DNA of 64,000 nt. Source: Ulota crispa (Eukaryota; Streptophyta; Bryopsida; Orthotrichales; Orthotrichaceae). The notes beneath the pieces were generated by a model. The model searched no databases and was not told the DNA's origin. It saw nothing but the letters and a program-made list of their open reading frames with translations. This document shows positions 11,819 through 23,557 of the stretch, one piece after another (position 1 is the stretch's first letter; every line of letters starts with the position of its first letter). A program made the translations under genes and the position numbers. The stretch lies in contig OY987243.1 in the NCBI GenBank assembly GCA_963920765.1, forward strand, positions 15,748,001 through 15,812,000, given 5' to 3'.

Positions 11819-12255
11819 AAGTCCACTTTGGGCTTTTTGGATATTTGGGCAAGCATTTCCCTTGAAAATACTTGACATAAGATTGTAAAAAAAAGGGTGT
11901 TTGTGCTCATATTAAAAAGCTTGTATTCCACCCAAAAAATTGTTGAATTAAATGGCTTTTGAGTGAGATATAGTACCATATCGTACCTTACTAGCAGGTT
12001 TGGGAGGCAAGTGCCAAATAATTAATTAAAGCGTGAAAACATGATTTAGGCAACTCAAAAATAAATAAATAATAATCACTTTCAAAAAAAAAAAAAACAA
12101 TATTTAGGCATTCATTCAAGTCAAATATTATAAATGAGGTAGTTAGCTATTGGATCTAATTGATATGATCAACAATTTCAAATGATCTTCATGTTAGTAT
12201 TCATTGATAAGATGGCATTCATGAAAAAACGGTAGTTGGTAATTTCTCATGTTGC

Positions 12256-12869
12256 TTAACCCCTAAAGGACCACAAGGGGGACAAATGGATTTTGGGCAT
12301 GTACTTACAGCTAATCAAATTTTGTGATTTTTTTGAAACTTTTATTGAAGGTATGGAATTCAAATATCTNNNNNNNNNNNNNNNNNNNNNNNNNNNNNNN
12401 NNNNNNNNNNNNNNNNNNNNNNNNNNNNNNNNNNNNNNNNNNNNNNNNNNNNNNNNNNNNNNNNNNNNNNNNNNNNNNNNNNNNNNNNNNNNNNNNNNNN
12501 NNNNNNNNNNNNNNNNNNNNNNNNNNNNNNNNNNNNNNNNNNNNNNNNNNNNNNNNNNNNNNNNNNNNNAATGATTTAAAGCTCCCCACCAATACATAAA
12601 TCTAAAGAACGTATTTCATATTTTTATTTTTTTTAAGTGCAGTTTTTAACGAAGTTTTTGGGTTGCCCAATCTTGCTTGTTTTCTAGAAATTAATTTTTA
12701 ACTTTTTCAATAAATGTCAAAATGAAGAAAAATTAGATGCCCACGTAAATTTTTGAATTTCCCATCATGTATAAAAGTTTTAAAAAATCACGCAAAGTAG
12801 TTTAGCCATAAGTACATGCCTAAAATCCCATTTGTCTCCAAAAAGGGGGCTTGGTCCTTTAGGGGTTAA
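12256..12869. mobile_element. piggyBac-like element interrupted by an assembly gap
   Basis: The left end TTAACCCCTAAAGGACC and the right end GGTCCTTTAGGGGTTAA are perfect inverted repeats. The similarity continues inward for about 100 bp: GACAAATGG.TTTT.GGCATGTACTTA on the left, and its inverse on the right. The 200-N gap lies in the middle, so the true length is unknown. Confidence 0.8.
12370..12569. other. assembly gap (200 N)
   Basis: Exactly 200 N, the same length as the second gap, so the length is a placeholder. ORFs running through it are meaningless. Confidence 0.99.
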
Positions 12870-13581
12870 TGCTTATTGTATTTATAAACTAACTTTTGCT
12901 TGTGTTTTTGTATGAAAGTTTTTTTTAATGTGAGGTTGTGTCTCAATAAAGTGAAAATTATCTAGCAGATAATTCTACAATGAACATTTAGAGAAGTTGA
13001 CAAAAATGAGTTGGAAGCATGTGTGTTACTTGAATTGGCAACTTTGAATTCAAATATTATATTGTGATCTATGTGTAAGTCAATGTAATTACAAAACTTA
13101 TTTGGAAGTGTTTCAATTCTTATTTTAGTACCTTTTTGTATAGTTTTTTTTTTTTTTTTTTTTGCACTATATAAATTTTTTTTTCCAAATTTTAGGCAAC
13201 AAATGTCCATAATTATAAAAAAATTATGCAAGTATTTCAAGAATTAATTTTTGCCAAAGCTGCTAGTAAGATGCGGTATGTGAGTTAGATGTCAACCCAT
13301 GCATCCTTGAAAAAAAAAAGATACAAAGAAATTGGAGGAGGATATTGCCCACAAATTGTTCAAATGTACTTTACAATGGTTATGTCAATGGGAAAATTTT
13401 TTAGTCAACTTTCTTTGACTATGTAATTGCTTCCATTTTACTTTTTTGTTAGAAAAAAACCAAGTACTCCACATGATGTTTTAGGTTTACACCGTATGGA
13501 TTTTGTAATTGAGACTTATTACTTTGAGAATCTCTTTATTGAAACTTCAATTAGGAATAATTTTTTTGGGAGGAAGTTCCT
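12870..13581. other. intergenic, no feature seen
   Basis: AT-rich DNA with a T tract at about 13145-13163 and no gene. Confidence 0.4.
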
Positions 13582-14513
13582 TTAACTCCTAAAGGCCCAA
13601 ACCCTTTTTTCTATGAAAGTCATTGAAAACCGCCACTTCTAGGGGCAATGAATAGAAAAGTAGAATTAAAAAAAAAAAAATCCAACTGTAGGATCCTACC
13701 CTAGACTATGGAAGGTACTTGTAGGAAAAAAATCAACTCATTCTAGATCTAGAGGAGCAAGATATTGACATTTGAAGTGCAAAAAAAAAATCCTTGCTGC
13801 CTAGAAATTTCAGAAGCCTTTAACCTCTCCTATATCAAAAAAACTGCTCTACAAAAAGTTGAGGTTTATTTTTCCATGCAGAGGACCAAGTTAGGTAAGT
13901 GCGGAAGAATTGCCAAAAGAATTGGAGGTGTGACACATACTTTGTAAAATCTTGCAATGCCAGAAGGCCATGGAATTAGCCTATGCACTAGGAAAAATTG
14001 AAGGATTTATGTAAAATTTAGAAATTTGAATTAATTTGATCCAAGTGGTGAAAACCAAGGAATCTTAGTGTACTACAACTTGGAAAGAAAAGTAAAATAA
14101 ATAAATAAAATCACCAAATTTTAGAAGGAGCAAAAGGAATGGAGGTTTGGGAGTTCCACACCTACTTGCAAACTAAAACTTCTTAATCATTAATCAAAAT
14201 TGAATGATTCAAAGCTAAGATATATAAAAATCTAAAGAGCCAACTCCAGATTTTTAGTTTTAAAAAATGCAAATTTTAAAGAAGTTTTTTGGGGTGCCTA
14301 GATTGCTTGCCCTCCCCATTTTTCCAAAATTCATGCATAACTTCTTCAATGAGTGTTGGAATGAATGAAGAAAAAATTAGATGTGCACAAATATCTTTGA
14401 ATTCCTCAACATCCTTAAAAGTTTCAAAAAAATTGTAAAAATTGGTTTAATCATAGGTACATGCCCGTGGTTCATTTGTCTCAGGAGGGGACAGTTGGGC
14501 CTGTAGGGGTTAA
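13582..14513. mobile_element. piggyBac-like non-autonomous element
   Basis: The left end TTAACTCCTAAAGGCCCAA pairs with the right end TTGGGCCTGTAGGGGTTAA. The right half is homologous to the right half of 12256-12869: both hold a CATAGGTACATGCC-type segment followed by TTTGTCTC. Confidence 0.75.
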
Positions 14514-14710
14514 GACACTACATGATTTAAATGTTATTTGTTTACCATAAAATCCAAGGAGAAAATTTAGAAGGATGGAAAATGAATCAATTAGATTGTT
14601 AAGAGATAAAGCAATATTTGATAAATTACTACAAAATGATTGTGGAAACGCACATTGATTCAACAAATGACATTGCAATCTTCTCCTAGAAAAATCATGC
14701 ATATATTTCC

Positions 14711-14943
14711 TACTCTGAATATTGCGCTTAGGTTGCCTCACACTAATTCTCATATCTTACACATTTATTGCTGTAAAAGTGATTTTCATCACTAATTAAT
14801 GCATAAAAACTAGTTTTAAAGGGCCTTGCAACCACTACAAAATTACTGCAAAAAAAATTAAGAAAGTTCAAGTTGTAAACCATGTGAAATCCAAGCATGG
14901 TCAACCATTAGTGTGGGGCAACCTAAATACAATATTCAATGTA
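14711..14943. mobile_element. MITE, TACACTAAATATTG family
   Basis: The left end is TACTCTGAATATTGCGCTTA with GGTTGCCTCACACTAAT inside. The right end is TTAGTGTGGGGCAACCTAAA followed by AATATTCAATGTA. The ends are more diverged than at 5903 but the inner 20 bp pair well. Confidence 0.7.
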
Positions 14944-17455
14944 TATTGTATAGAACTTGACAATAATCACTGTTGAGAAAATCTTCCAAAAACTTAAAGA
15001 TATGATTACGTTGCAAAATACAAATTCTTTTTGCACCACTATATACTAGTAAAAATAGAACTCTTAAATTTAAGAAGCTAATAACTGTTTTGATTTAATG
15101 AGTAAAATAAAATATCATCTCCAGAGAACTCAATTGTCACTGGATAGAGGTGAATGTCAAAATGACAAATTTCCCACATTATCATTTCCATATACACCTA
15201 AAAAGTCAACGTTAAATTTGAAGATAAACATGATTGTCAAATTTTAAAATTTGGGCTCGTCTCCCAAACAACTTGCCGATGCAATGAACTGCACTTTGCA
15301 ACTCTTCGGGAAAACTTGATTTGTGAGTTCAAAAAGTCCACAAAATGTACGCTAATTTCACACTTAGACAACATATGGACGCTTGAACAATGGCACGATC
15401 ATAATACCTCTAAAAGGACCATTTGGAATGTACAAAAGACTCTAGAACCCCCTAAAACTCTCATTTTGACCACTTATTTGTATATACAATGAGTCTTAAT
15501 CCCATTTTGCTACCGCAAATTGGTCTCAAGACTCGTATATTATGGTGATGTGGGATGCAAGTTGGGGGATTTTGAAAAACAAAAAAGTAGAAGATTTACT
15601 AAAGAAGGGAGTAGCCCCATTTAGCATAGCAGAGGTAAATGTGATGTTCCCATTTAGCACATGCAACTCCATTTAGCATTATTTTTGTAGAAATCCAACT
15701 TGAATTTTTTAGTAGAAATTTCATTTATAAAAAAGAAGATTGGTATTAAACCAATTTAAAGAGCTGAATTTAAATAATTGTAAAGTAAAATTTCTAATAA
15801 ATTAATCATTTGAATTTAATTTAGTAAAAATAAATATATGTCATTCATAAAAAGAGCACAAAGAAAATTATTATTTTTGAAGAAATTAAAAACATCCAAT
15901 GAGGCACATTTAAATTTAAATAAAAAAAATTGAAATAGAAAATTGCACCCCTTGGAAAATAATGAACTTCAATTTCAAAATTAATAAAATCTCCACTGTG
16001 GTTCAATCCATTCCTTAAATTCAAATCAAATTGCCTCTTCATCTCTCCCTCCCCACTCCTTTGTAGTTCAATTTTAAATCCAAGTTGGAAAAAGATTCAA
16101 TGGGTTTCATCAAAAGATGTCCTTTTACACCCAACACCCATGTCATGTATTGTCCTTTCACATTATCCCTGGGCCCTTGACCAATTACTAATTATCAAAC
16201 CAATCACACACACAAACACAAAATACACTAGGAAAAGTGGACATTCTTTTATAAGGATAGATATGAATTATTAACATTTTGGCAATTTCAATCATATGAG
16301 TAGTTGTGTACTTAGAAATTGATATGTGTGATTGTTTATGCCACTTGAAAAGTATAATTGTAATCCTTTGAAATTTCATATTGGCCGAGGAAAAACTTGC
16401 ATAAAATTGTTGTTTAATAAATTCACAAAAATTCATTTTAATAATTTATCGGCTAGTACATTTAAAAAATATGAAATGTACATGTTTGTACAACTATTGT
16501 CCCTTTTCCTCGAATCCTATCAAACAAGTTTGTTCTCCAGATGAGTCTTTTACTCCACATTGTTGAAACAAGATAGTTCTAGAATTTCTTACAAAAGGAC
16601 TCATCTAGAAGCAATATTCTTCATTTTGAAAAGCATTTTTTTTTTCTACTAATCTATAACTCTACAAATAAGCATGATGTTTTCAAAACGTTAGTATCAC
16701 AATATTATCGGCGTAATGGCACAATCAAGGTACCAAAAAAGGACTGCTTAACTCCAATTTAGTCATATCCATGATACTTCTTCTATTTTTTACGTTTGAC
16801 TAGATAGTGCTATGCTCTTAAATTTTTTGACAAGAAGTTGCTTATACTTGTAGATTAGTAGAAAAAAAAAACAAACTTTTTCAAATGATGAATGTTATCT
16901 TGTCCAAATGAGCAATTTTGTGAAGAGTTCTAGAACTGTCTCATTTCATCAAAATGAAGTAAAGGACTCATCCAGACTACAACTTTGGATAGTAGGAATT
17001 AGGTTAATGCATTTATAGTTGTGCAAGCTTCTATGGTCCATGAATTTAAAGTGTATTAATCCATACATTATTAAAATTAGTTGTTATGAATTCTTTTAGG
17101 GAAAATTTCATGCGAGTTTTTCTACATCTAATAAAGAAAATTAAAAATTTGTAATTTTTTTTTACATGACAAAAGCATGCACATATGCTTGTTTCTAGGT
17201 GCACATATGGTTAAAATTATTAAAATGTTAATAGTTCATTTTAGGGAGCCATTGCAAATTACAAGTCAAAAAAAGTCTAGATCAAGACATTTGGGTTCTA
17301 ATCACTTTTATGGTGTGAAAAAAAATCAAGAAAGTCCATTTGATGGAAGGAACAATTTCTAAATGAATGTCTTAACATAAGGAAAGCTTAAGAAAAATGT
17401 TTCATCACTTGCAAGTTCAAACTTTTCCCTAAACAAAAATAATCCGGACTCACTA
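14944..17455. other. intergenic, no gene seen
   Basis: About 2.5 kb. A phrase ending CCATTTAGCA recurs three times at 15629-15680. No protein-like ORF was found and no inverted repeat paired. Confidence 0.4.
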
Positions 17456-17533
17456 GTGCAAGTGAAGTAAGAGTCATGTCCAAAGGTCCAGCAAGTGCAA
17501 GTGAAGTAAGAGTCATGTCCAAAGGTCCAGCAA
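17456..17533. repeat. 39-bp tandem duplication
   Basis: Two identical 39-bp units begin at 17456 and 17495 (GTGCAAGTGAAGTAAGAG...). They lie about 120 bp beyond the stop of the HNL gene, in its likely 3' region. Confidence 0.9.
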
Positions 17534-17649
17534 GCTCTTTTGGGGATACCTTGATTGTGCCATCACCCATCCATTAAGGTTTAATAGTTAGGAGAAATAT
17601 CATAGGTAAGGCCAAATCATAGATAAGCAACCCTTTTGGGGTACCTTGA

Positions 17650-18523
17650 TCATGCCCTTGTCTGCTTCCCTATTTTTTGAATAGAACCATCAAGGTTCCT
17701 AATCACATCTAGCTTGATAAAAATACCTCTAGTTGCCACCTCAAGCGTTGAACCATTGGGATTGTGCAATACAATCTTCCCTGCATCCTCCATAGACTCC
17801 CTAGCGGTAGCCAATAAAATAGAGCACAGATTCAGCATGTCAACCTTGAAGAAATCAAGAGGAAACTCTTGCACTCTAGGTTCATACTCAACCCAAAGCG
17901 TCGTGAGTTGAGGGCAAGGAGATAGACAGTGAATGGGAATGAAGGGCAACTGAAGCATCTTGAGCCGATTAGCACAACGTAGTTGCAATTTTTGGTTGCT
18001 CTTTATACTATGACAATGGGAAAAATGGAGATACTCCAGCTCAAAAAGATCCCCCACATCGGGTGGAATTGATTCTAATCCACACTCAAACACATCAAGT
18101 ATCCTCAGCTTTTTCAGCTTGCCTATTGAGCTAGGCAAGCTCTGAAGATTGGGGCATGACCTTAATTTGAGTTCAACCAAGTTGACTAATCTGCCAATGT
18201 CCAGTGGAAGTTCCACCAAATCATCACACTTTTGAATATCCAATACACAAAGGCCTTTGAATGATCCCAACTTTTGCATGCCAAGATTTGTGAATCGTGA
18301 TTGCCAGAGCTGAAGCCACCTCAATTGCCATGAGCACTCGGATAGGCAATCACCCAACAAGGAAGGTTCAGAGTATCCAATTACAATCAAGAACCTCAGC
18401 TTGGAATAATAAGGGCAGATTTGTAAACCTTCTTGATGTACTAAACCAGCAATCAATGGCACACCTGCATCATTGCAGTCCTACATCATCCACAAAGACT
18501 AATGAGCTTATGGCATCATGAAT
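17650..18523 (-). pseudogene. HNL exon 5, leucine-rich repeats, one frameshift
   Basis: The proposed start is after TTAG at 18527-18524, reading IHDAISSLVFVDDV. One extra base at 18480-18481 (GG) shifts the frame, and the rest is open from CNDAGVPLIAGL to the TGA at the end. At least five LRR units are visible, for example LVELKLRSCPNLQSLPSSIG, LRILDVFECGLESIPPDVG and LEYLHFSHC. The length is 874 nt, one more than 291 codons, as expected for one inserted base. No N-terminal LRR exon was found between exons 4 and 5. Confidence 0.75.
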
Positions 18524-18689
18524 CTAACACTCCAAATGGCTCAATAATTATATTACTATCTTTTGGCTAGTGTAACTTAAATAATTGATGTTGAAAGCAT
18601 TTCAAAAACATATTTAAAAAATATAATAATACACAAATTTGGAAATTGAACAAATAAAATAGAGCTCAATGAAAATAAGCTAAAAGAAA

Positions 18690-18948
18690 GCAATATTTGT
18701 TAATTTGGGGAAAAAATTTTAATTTGAGACTTTTGAAATTTATGATTTTTAGTGATTTTTGGTGATTTAGAGTGAATTTTATGATGATCTCTTCACAACC
18801 TTACATCAATGATGAAATATCTTGAAGGAATTATCAAAAACTCACTTTCAATCACTAAAATATTCTCACAAATGTAAAATTTAATATCCCCAAAATATGT
18901 TTTGGGAAAGACTTTTTTCCCTAAGTAACAAATATTTTCTCAAAGACA
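18690..18948. mobile_element. MITE, CAATATTTGTTAATTTGGG family, in HNL intron 4
   Basis: The left end CAATATTTGTTAATTTGGGG pairs with the right end TTTTTTCCCTAAGTAACAAATATT. The interior is homologous to 40251-40500, including GTGAATTTTATGATG and the CTTGAAGGA word. Confidence 0.75.
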
Positions 18949-19230
18949 AAATATAAAGCAAACCATGCTTAAGAAAGATAATCCATGATAATGGCACAAC
19001 AAGGTTTAAAAATGTGGTGTGTCAGTAGTCATTACCATGGATTCTCATTCTTAAGCATGAATTCCTATCTCTTTTGTCTTTGAGCTTATTTTTGATGAGC
19101 TCTATTTAATTTGTCAAAGTTTCAAAGCCATATGTCATTTTGATTATTTGAAATTGTTTTTCAATTTGTTTCAACAAAAAAGATTGCAAGTTCTAGTTAT
19201 ACACTAGGCACAAGATAGTATTATGTTTAG

Positions 19231-19647
19231 GGGGATTGATATATGTACCACCCCTTTTTGACTATTCTATCACACTTACTCTATATGGCCAATATTTCCA
19301 ATATTAAAGTAGGTGTGGACCATGGGTAAAACATCACAAATTTATAAATGTAACTTAACATAGAAGTTGCAACGTTAATTATTATTTTCAACTCCGGATC
19401 TTGCTCATAGCATCAATTAAAAAAATCTAAATTATGCCTAGTTTAGTTTAAATTTTTGAAATTGATACTATGAATAGGATTCAGAGCTAAAAAGAAAAAT
19501 TAAAATTTCAACTTCTGTATCAAATCATATTTACAAATTAGTAATGTTTTGCCCATGGTCCACACCTACTTTAATATAATAAATATCGATCATATAAAGT
19601 AATTGTGGTAGAATAGTCAAAGAGAGGTGGTACGTATATCAATCTCC
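19231..19647. mobile_element. MULE-derived MITE in HNL intron 4
   Basis: Terminal inverted repeats of about 57 bp start GGGGATTGATATATGTACC on the left and GGAGATTGATATACGTACC on the right strand. TTATGTTTAG is present directly on both sides (19221-19230 and 19648-19657), a 9-10-bp target duplication typical of Mutator-like elements. The termini match those of the 3.7-kb MULE at 56752-60449. Confidence 0.85.
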
Positions 19648-19700
19648 TTATGTTTAGTGAATCTTTTAGAATGATAGATTGACAATGCTCTTACACTTAC

Positions 19701-20521
19701 AAACCGTTCAATAAAACCGATATGTATATTTAAGCAAGCACAAGTACGTGACACGCTCAGTAACAAGAAGAAACTGCTAAATCTGGGGGCACAAACTCCG
19801 TCAAAGAAGCGTGCAATTACCTTCATATCTAATACATTCTTCACATCGTATAATCCAGAACTCAAGTCGAGTCCGCAATCCTTTCCCATCTCCCACAAGT
19901 AGATTGGGCGCTCTTTTACCTCCTCCTTCAACAATAGATGTTGACCCATATCCCGCAACTGATCGTGCATAAAAAAAATACTTCTCTTGCCAAAACTGTG
20001 CTTTTTGAGCAGTGACTTGTTCAGCAAGTTTTGTACTCCACTCTTTGAGTTCCAAATCTGCTTGATTAAACCCTGGAATGGATACCCAACTAAGAATATG
20101 TAAGAAAAGTCTAAGAACATTGCCTTCTCAAGTGGGGCTAGGCCATCATAACTCACTCGTAAATTGCTCCAAAGCTTATCGTCAGCATTACCATCCAAGC
20201 TCTGTGCTGTGCGTAATTTTCATATGCATTTGTCCATAAACAAGTCCACTTGCAAAGATCTCCTTCATTATTTCCTTGGTATTCTGTACCAAGGTATGCA
20301 ACGTCCTGGAATCGAGCTTTTAGACTATCTTTCAAGTCCTTGTCCACGGATTTGAAAGCATGTTGATCAAACAACTGCATGTCAAAGCCTTTCTCATCCC
20401 TGATTCCATTTACAATAACAATACTTGCCTTGCCCAACTTGTCAAACTTTGGCAATATTCCTTTGTCTCGACCAGTCACTATCAGTTTGCATTGGCTCCC
20501 AGACTCCAATGCACAAAACAC
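19701..20521 (-). pseudogene. HNL exon 4, second half of NB-ARC, one frameshift, GLPL missing
   Basis: It starts after TTGCAG with VFCALESGSQCKLIVTGRDKG (RNBS-B region), then LFDQHAFKS. The stretch that should carry GLPLAL reads FQDVAYLGTEYQGNNEGDL and contains no such motif in any frame. One base is missing near 20217-20220 (an A run), after which the frame continues KLRTAQSLDGN, LWSNLRVSYDGL, KAMFLDFSYIF and FMHDQLRDMG (MHD motif). The donor proposed is TTT|GTAAGT at 19700-19695. It gives 821 nt, one short of 274 codons, matching one lost base. The open frame beyond it runs into a transposon. Confidence 0.7.
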
Positions 20522-20898
20522 CTGCAACCATGGTTGTTAATTTGGGTAAGATTTAGTTGTTGGACATCACACACAGACGCATGAAATAGATAGCATTGAT
20601 ATATGTGTTTGTCCCCTTGTATTTTTTAGGGAATTTTTAGGATTTTTGACCTAAAATAAGAAAAATCAAATTATTATTTTTCATGCTTATTGCTTGATAT
20701 GGCTTTAAATTCATTTTTTGACTTCATGTTGGCAACAATAAGATCACCAACATGTACAAACTAAGTTTTTTTTTGTCATTTTTTATCATTTATAAAAATC
20801 AACTATGAATTTACTACATTGGATAGACCATGACTAGCTCAATCAGACACTCTGGACATACAAGCAAGCAGATAAGTGGTCCAATATAACAAACATGC

Positions 20899-21456
20899 TT
20901 GCAACGCTTGAAGGCACTCTTGAGAAGACACATCGTCAATCACAACTAACACTTTTTTTGTTGTAAAACACTCCTTGAGCTTGTCAAGGTGATGCGACTC
21001 CACACGTTCTCTTTCATTGAGTTTCTCCGCACAAAGCTTTTGGAGTAGTTCCTTTTGCACATCTTCAACTTTTTTTGCTTTGACTTCCTCTACATAGCAA
21101 GACTTTGCATAGTCACGAGCCTTGAGGTTGTAAACTATCTTGCTCAATATCGTCTTTCCAATGCCTCCCATTCCAAACAAGCCAATGACAGCAACTTGAC
21201 TACTTTCTAGCCTCTCGCACACGTCAGTGATCATGTTGTCTATACCAATAGGCACCACATGAAGATGCACCGTGGCAGAACTAGAATGTTCTTGAATCAC
21301 CTGACTGATGCAACTAGTCAACTTCAAGTAATTGACGTCCTCAGCATTTTGCGGTTTGCACACAGTCTTGTGATCGGCATGATTCAACACTAAAAATTCA
21401 CTTGGACTTGGAAATTGTGCAAAATTTTGTCGTACAACCCACCTAGACATCCCCAC
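20899..21456 (-). CDS. HNL exon 3, hydrolase C-terminus and first half of NB-ARC
   Basis: 186 uninterrupted codons. The first part completes the hydrolase: FLVLNHADHKTV probably supplies the catalytic His. The NB-ARC follows with VIGLFGMGGIGKT (P-loop) and KKVLVVIDDV (Walker B/kinase 2). The acceptor chosen is CCAG at 21460-21457, because it keeps phase 0. A second AG 14 bp inside a small duplication is the alternative. The exon seems to end at CAA|GCATGT, which would be a GC donor. Without splicing there, the frame runs 20 codons into a stop at 20839. Confidence 0.75.
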
Positions 21457-21504
21457 CTGGACATCCCCATTCTCCAAGGCATGAGAAAGAAGAAGCGTGC
21501 CTCA

Positions 21505-21812
21505 TCACCATGGTTGTTATTTTGAGCAAAATTTGGCTCTTGGACAGCATAAGCAATCACACTAAATATACAACATGGACAGAAATGTTTGTTCATGCTT
21601 GTTTTTTAGGGCATTTTAAGGTTTTTGACCTAAAAAAAGAGATAATCAAATCACTATTTTTCATTTTTACTACATGATGTGCATTTAAAATCCATGTTTT
21701 GATTTCTTGATGGCAACAATGAGTGTCACCAACATGCACAAAGTAAGTTTTTTTCACTAGTTTTTATCATTATTGTAGTCAACTATGAGTTGACTACATG
21801 AGATAGACTATG
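21505..21812. repeat. duplicated intron segment (intron 2 copy of intron 3)
   Basis: This part of HNL intron 2 is homologous in the same orientation to 20525-20836 in intron 3. Shared words are ACCATGGTTGTTA, TTTTTGACCTAAAA, TGGCAACAAT and ATCACCAACATG. The similarity resumes at 22585-22672 (AATCAGACA..GGCAAGCAAGC), matching 20840-20900, so intron 2 carries a second intron-3 copy with an extra 770 bp inside. Confidence 0.75.
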
Positions 21813-22776
21813 AGGGTAGTTGCAAGAATGACTTGCCAGTTTTGTCTCAAATACCCTTAAAACTAGTAGTATTAGACTACTAGGTAGTACTATCACTACT
21901 ATGAGCTTTTGAATTTTTTTTAAAAAATAAAACAAAATATGGAAAATTTGTAAAGCACTTAAAAGTTAAAATAGCATACTCATGAACATTCAGAATTAGA
22001 AAGATTCTATTCTAAAAGTTAAGCACAAAAATAGAAGGATAGAAATTACCAATAAAAAGACAATTTCCTTTTTGCTTTTTAGAAAATAGTAAAAAAATTC
22101 AAAAAAATAAAATAAAAAATGTCCATTTCTCATCTCTCTCATTGGCTTGAGCGAATGCAAGCGCTTTTTGGAGGAAGGTTTTTGTCTTTCACCAATGGAG
22201 GGAGAAAGGATGCCCACTTTGAGACAATGTGCAAGGTAGAGATTTCTGAGTTTTGTAAAACCAATCTACATATCCATGTAATGCTTCCTAATGAACAACT
22301 TCCCTGATTTGTGGCATGAGATTTTCTTTTTTCAATCCAAAATAGTACTAAAACCCACCAAAGCTGCTAAGGTAGACATGCAATTGGGGTCCACTTAAAA
22401 ATAGTAAAATAATTTTAAAAAAAACAAAAACATATTGAATGTCAACAACTTTCATGTTCACCTTACTCTGAAATTTTAGGCCAAAATGATTAAAATCGCA
22501 GAAGATAGGACCCAAAAACCACCCTCAGGAGGTGAAGGGGACAAAAAATAGGACATGTCATTCTTGCAATCACCCACCCATGAACTTAATCAGACAGTTC
22601 GGGCGTTTGGGCGTACAGGCAAGCAAGCGGACATATGGGTTGTCCCACGTAACAAGTGACAACCATGCTCATCACAAAAGCTGTTGTTGCAAAGCATTTA
22701 CCTTGTGTTCACAATCTACAAACTGAACACTCTAGTTCAGTCAAGTCAAATAGTAACTAGACTAAGGAACACGCAC
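21813..22776. other. remainder of HNL intron 2
   Basis: Non-coding. It holds the extra DNA that splits the duplicated intron segment and the first bases of the intron after the donor at 22776. Short ORFs here show no domain. Confidence 0.5.
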
Positions 22777-23431
22777 CTTTGTCTGCTGTCCTTCAGCAAC
22801 AACACAAATCTTGCACTTTGATTTCATGACCCCCGCGTCCAGCACTTCTAGAAAGTTGGCATGGACATCGCCTCTGTTAGTTTCGTTGCATCTCAAGTAT
22901 TCCACCAATGAGCTCGTTTCAACTCCAGGAACCCAACCAGCTAGGTCAGCAAGTCAGACCCCCCATGAGGAGTGGCGTAGAAAAAGAAGGCCCTGGTGTT
23001 TTTTAGCAGGTTTCGATACCTCAGGTTGTCACGAGCTGAGTGACACCTCACAACGATCTCCTTTGCAATCAGCCCTCCAAGACTGTGACACACGAAAACT
23101 ACCGGGCAACCAAGTTGGCCTATGTTGGCCTCCGGCAATACCATCTGCTCCAGCAGGCTCGAACCCAACATGGACGGCCTCATGTTTCCCGTTGTCCGTG
23201 TTTGCCGTGCACTAGAATCAGAAGCCAACGAGAGAATTCGGGCATGGGGATACTTTGCCCTCAGCCATGTCTCCGGCCATACCTGCAATCCGTCTCGAGT
23301 TCTCCACGTTTTGAAGTAAGCGCTCTTCAATCCACGCTTACTTATTGGAGGCCATGCATGAACACTATCTCCACTTCAATGCGTTGGCCAGGGCCGGGCT
23401 TGTAGAACTCGTACACTGCTTCTCCTACCAA
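22777..23431 (-). pseudogene. HNL exon 2, alpha/beta-hydrolase domain, two frameshifts
   Basis: The acceptor is CTTGCAG at 23434-23432 and the donor AAG|GTGCGT. The exon holds the hydrolase core: the oxyanion-loop strand IEVEIVFMHGL, then KTWRTRDG, the nucleophile elbow VVFVCHSLGGL (Ser in C-H-S-L-G, so the first Gly of GxSxG is Cys), and ATPHGGSDL. Two 1-bp losses split it into three frames, at about 23344-23347 after MHGL and at about 22954 after GGSD. The third frame continues into AGWVPGVETSSLVEYL and CKICVVAEGQQTK. The length is 655 nt; two more bases would give 219 whole codons, which supports exactly two missing bases. Confidence 0.75.
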
Positions 23432-23557
23432 CTGCAAGGAGATGAAAACGCGTTACGCACCATTGTGCGTTTGGCAGATTAATCTTTACGAGCACATGAT
23501 CTCACTTTCTCTTGCCCAAGACACAGTAGTGCAGCGCAAACAATACGAGGTACTAAC

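Noticed and set aside
12256-12599. ORFs across the first N gap (and similarly at 48216-48640)
   Set aside because: Most of their codons are N.
19617-19700. 3' extension of HNL exon 4 into RTTSL
   Set aside because: It runs into the MULE-type MITE; a perfect GTAAGT donor at 19700 gives a phase-0 join to exon 5.
23341-23365. A tiny intron at AATAA|GTAAGC in HNL exon 2 instead of a frameshift
   Set aside because: No acceptor lies at a workable distance before KSAYFKTW. One missing base explains the frame and the exon length.
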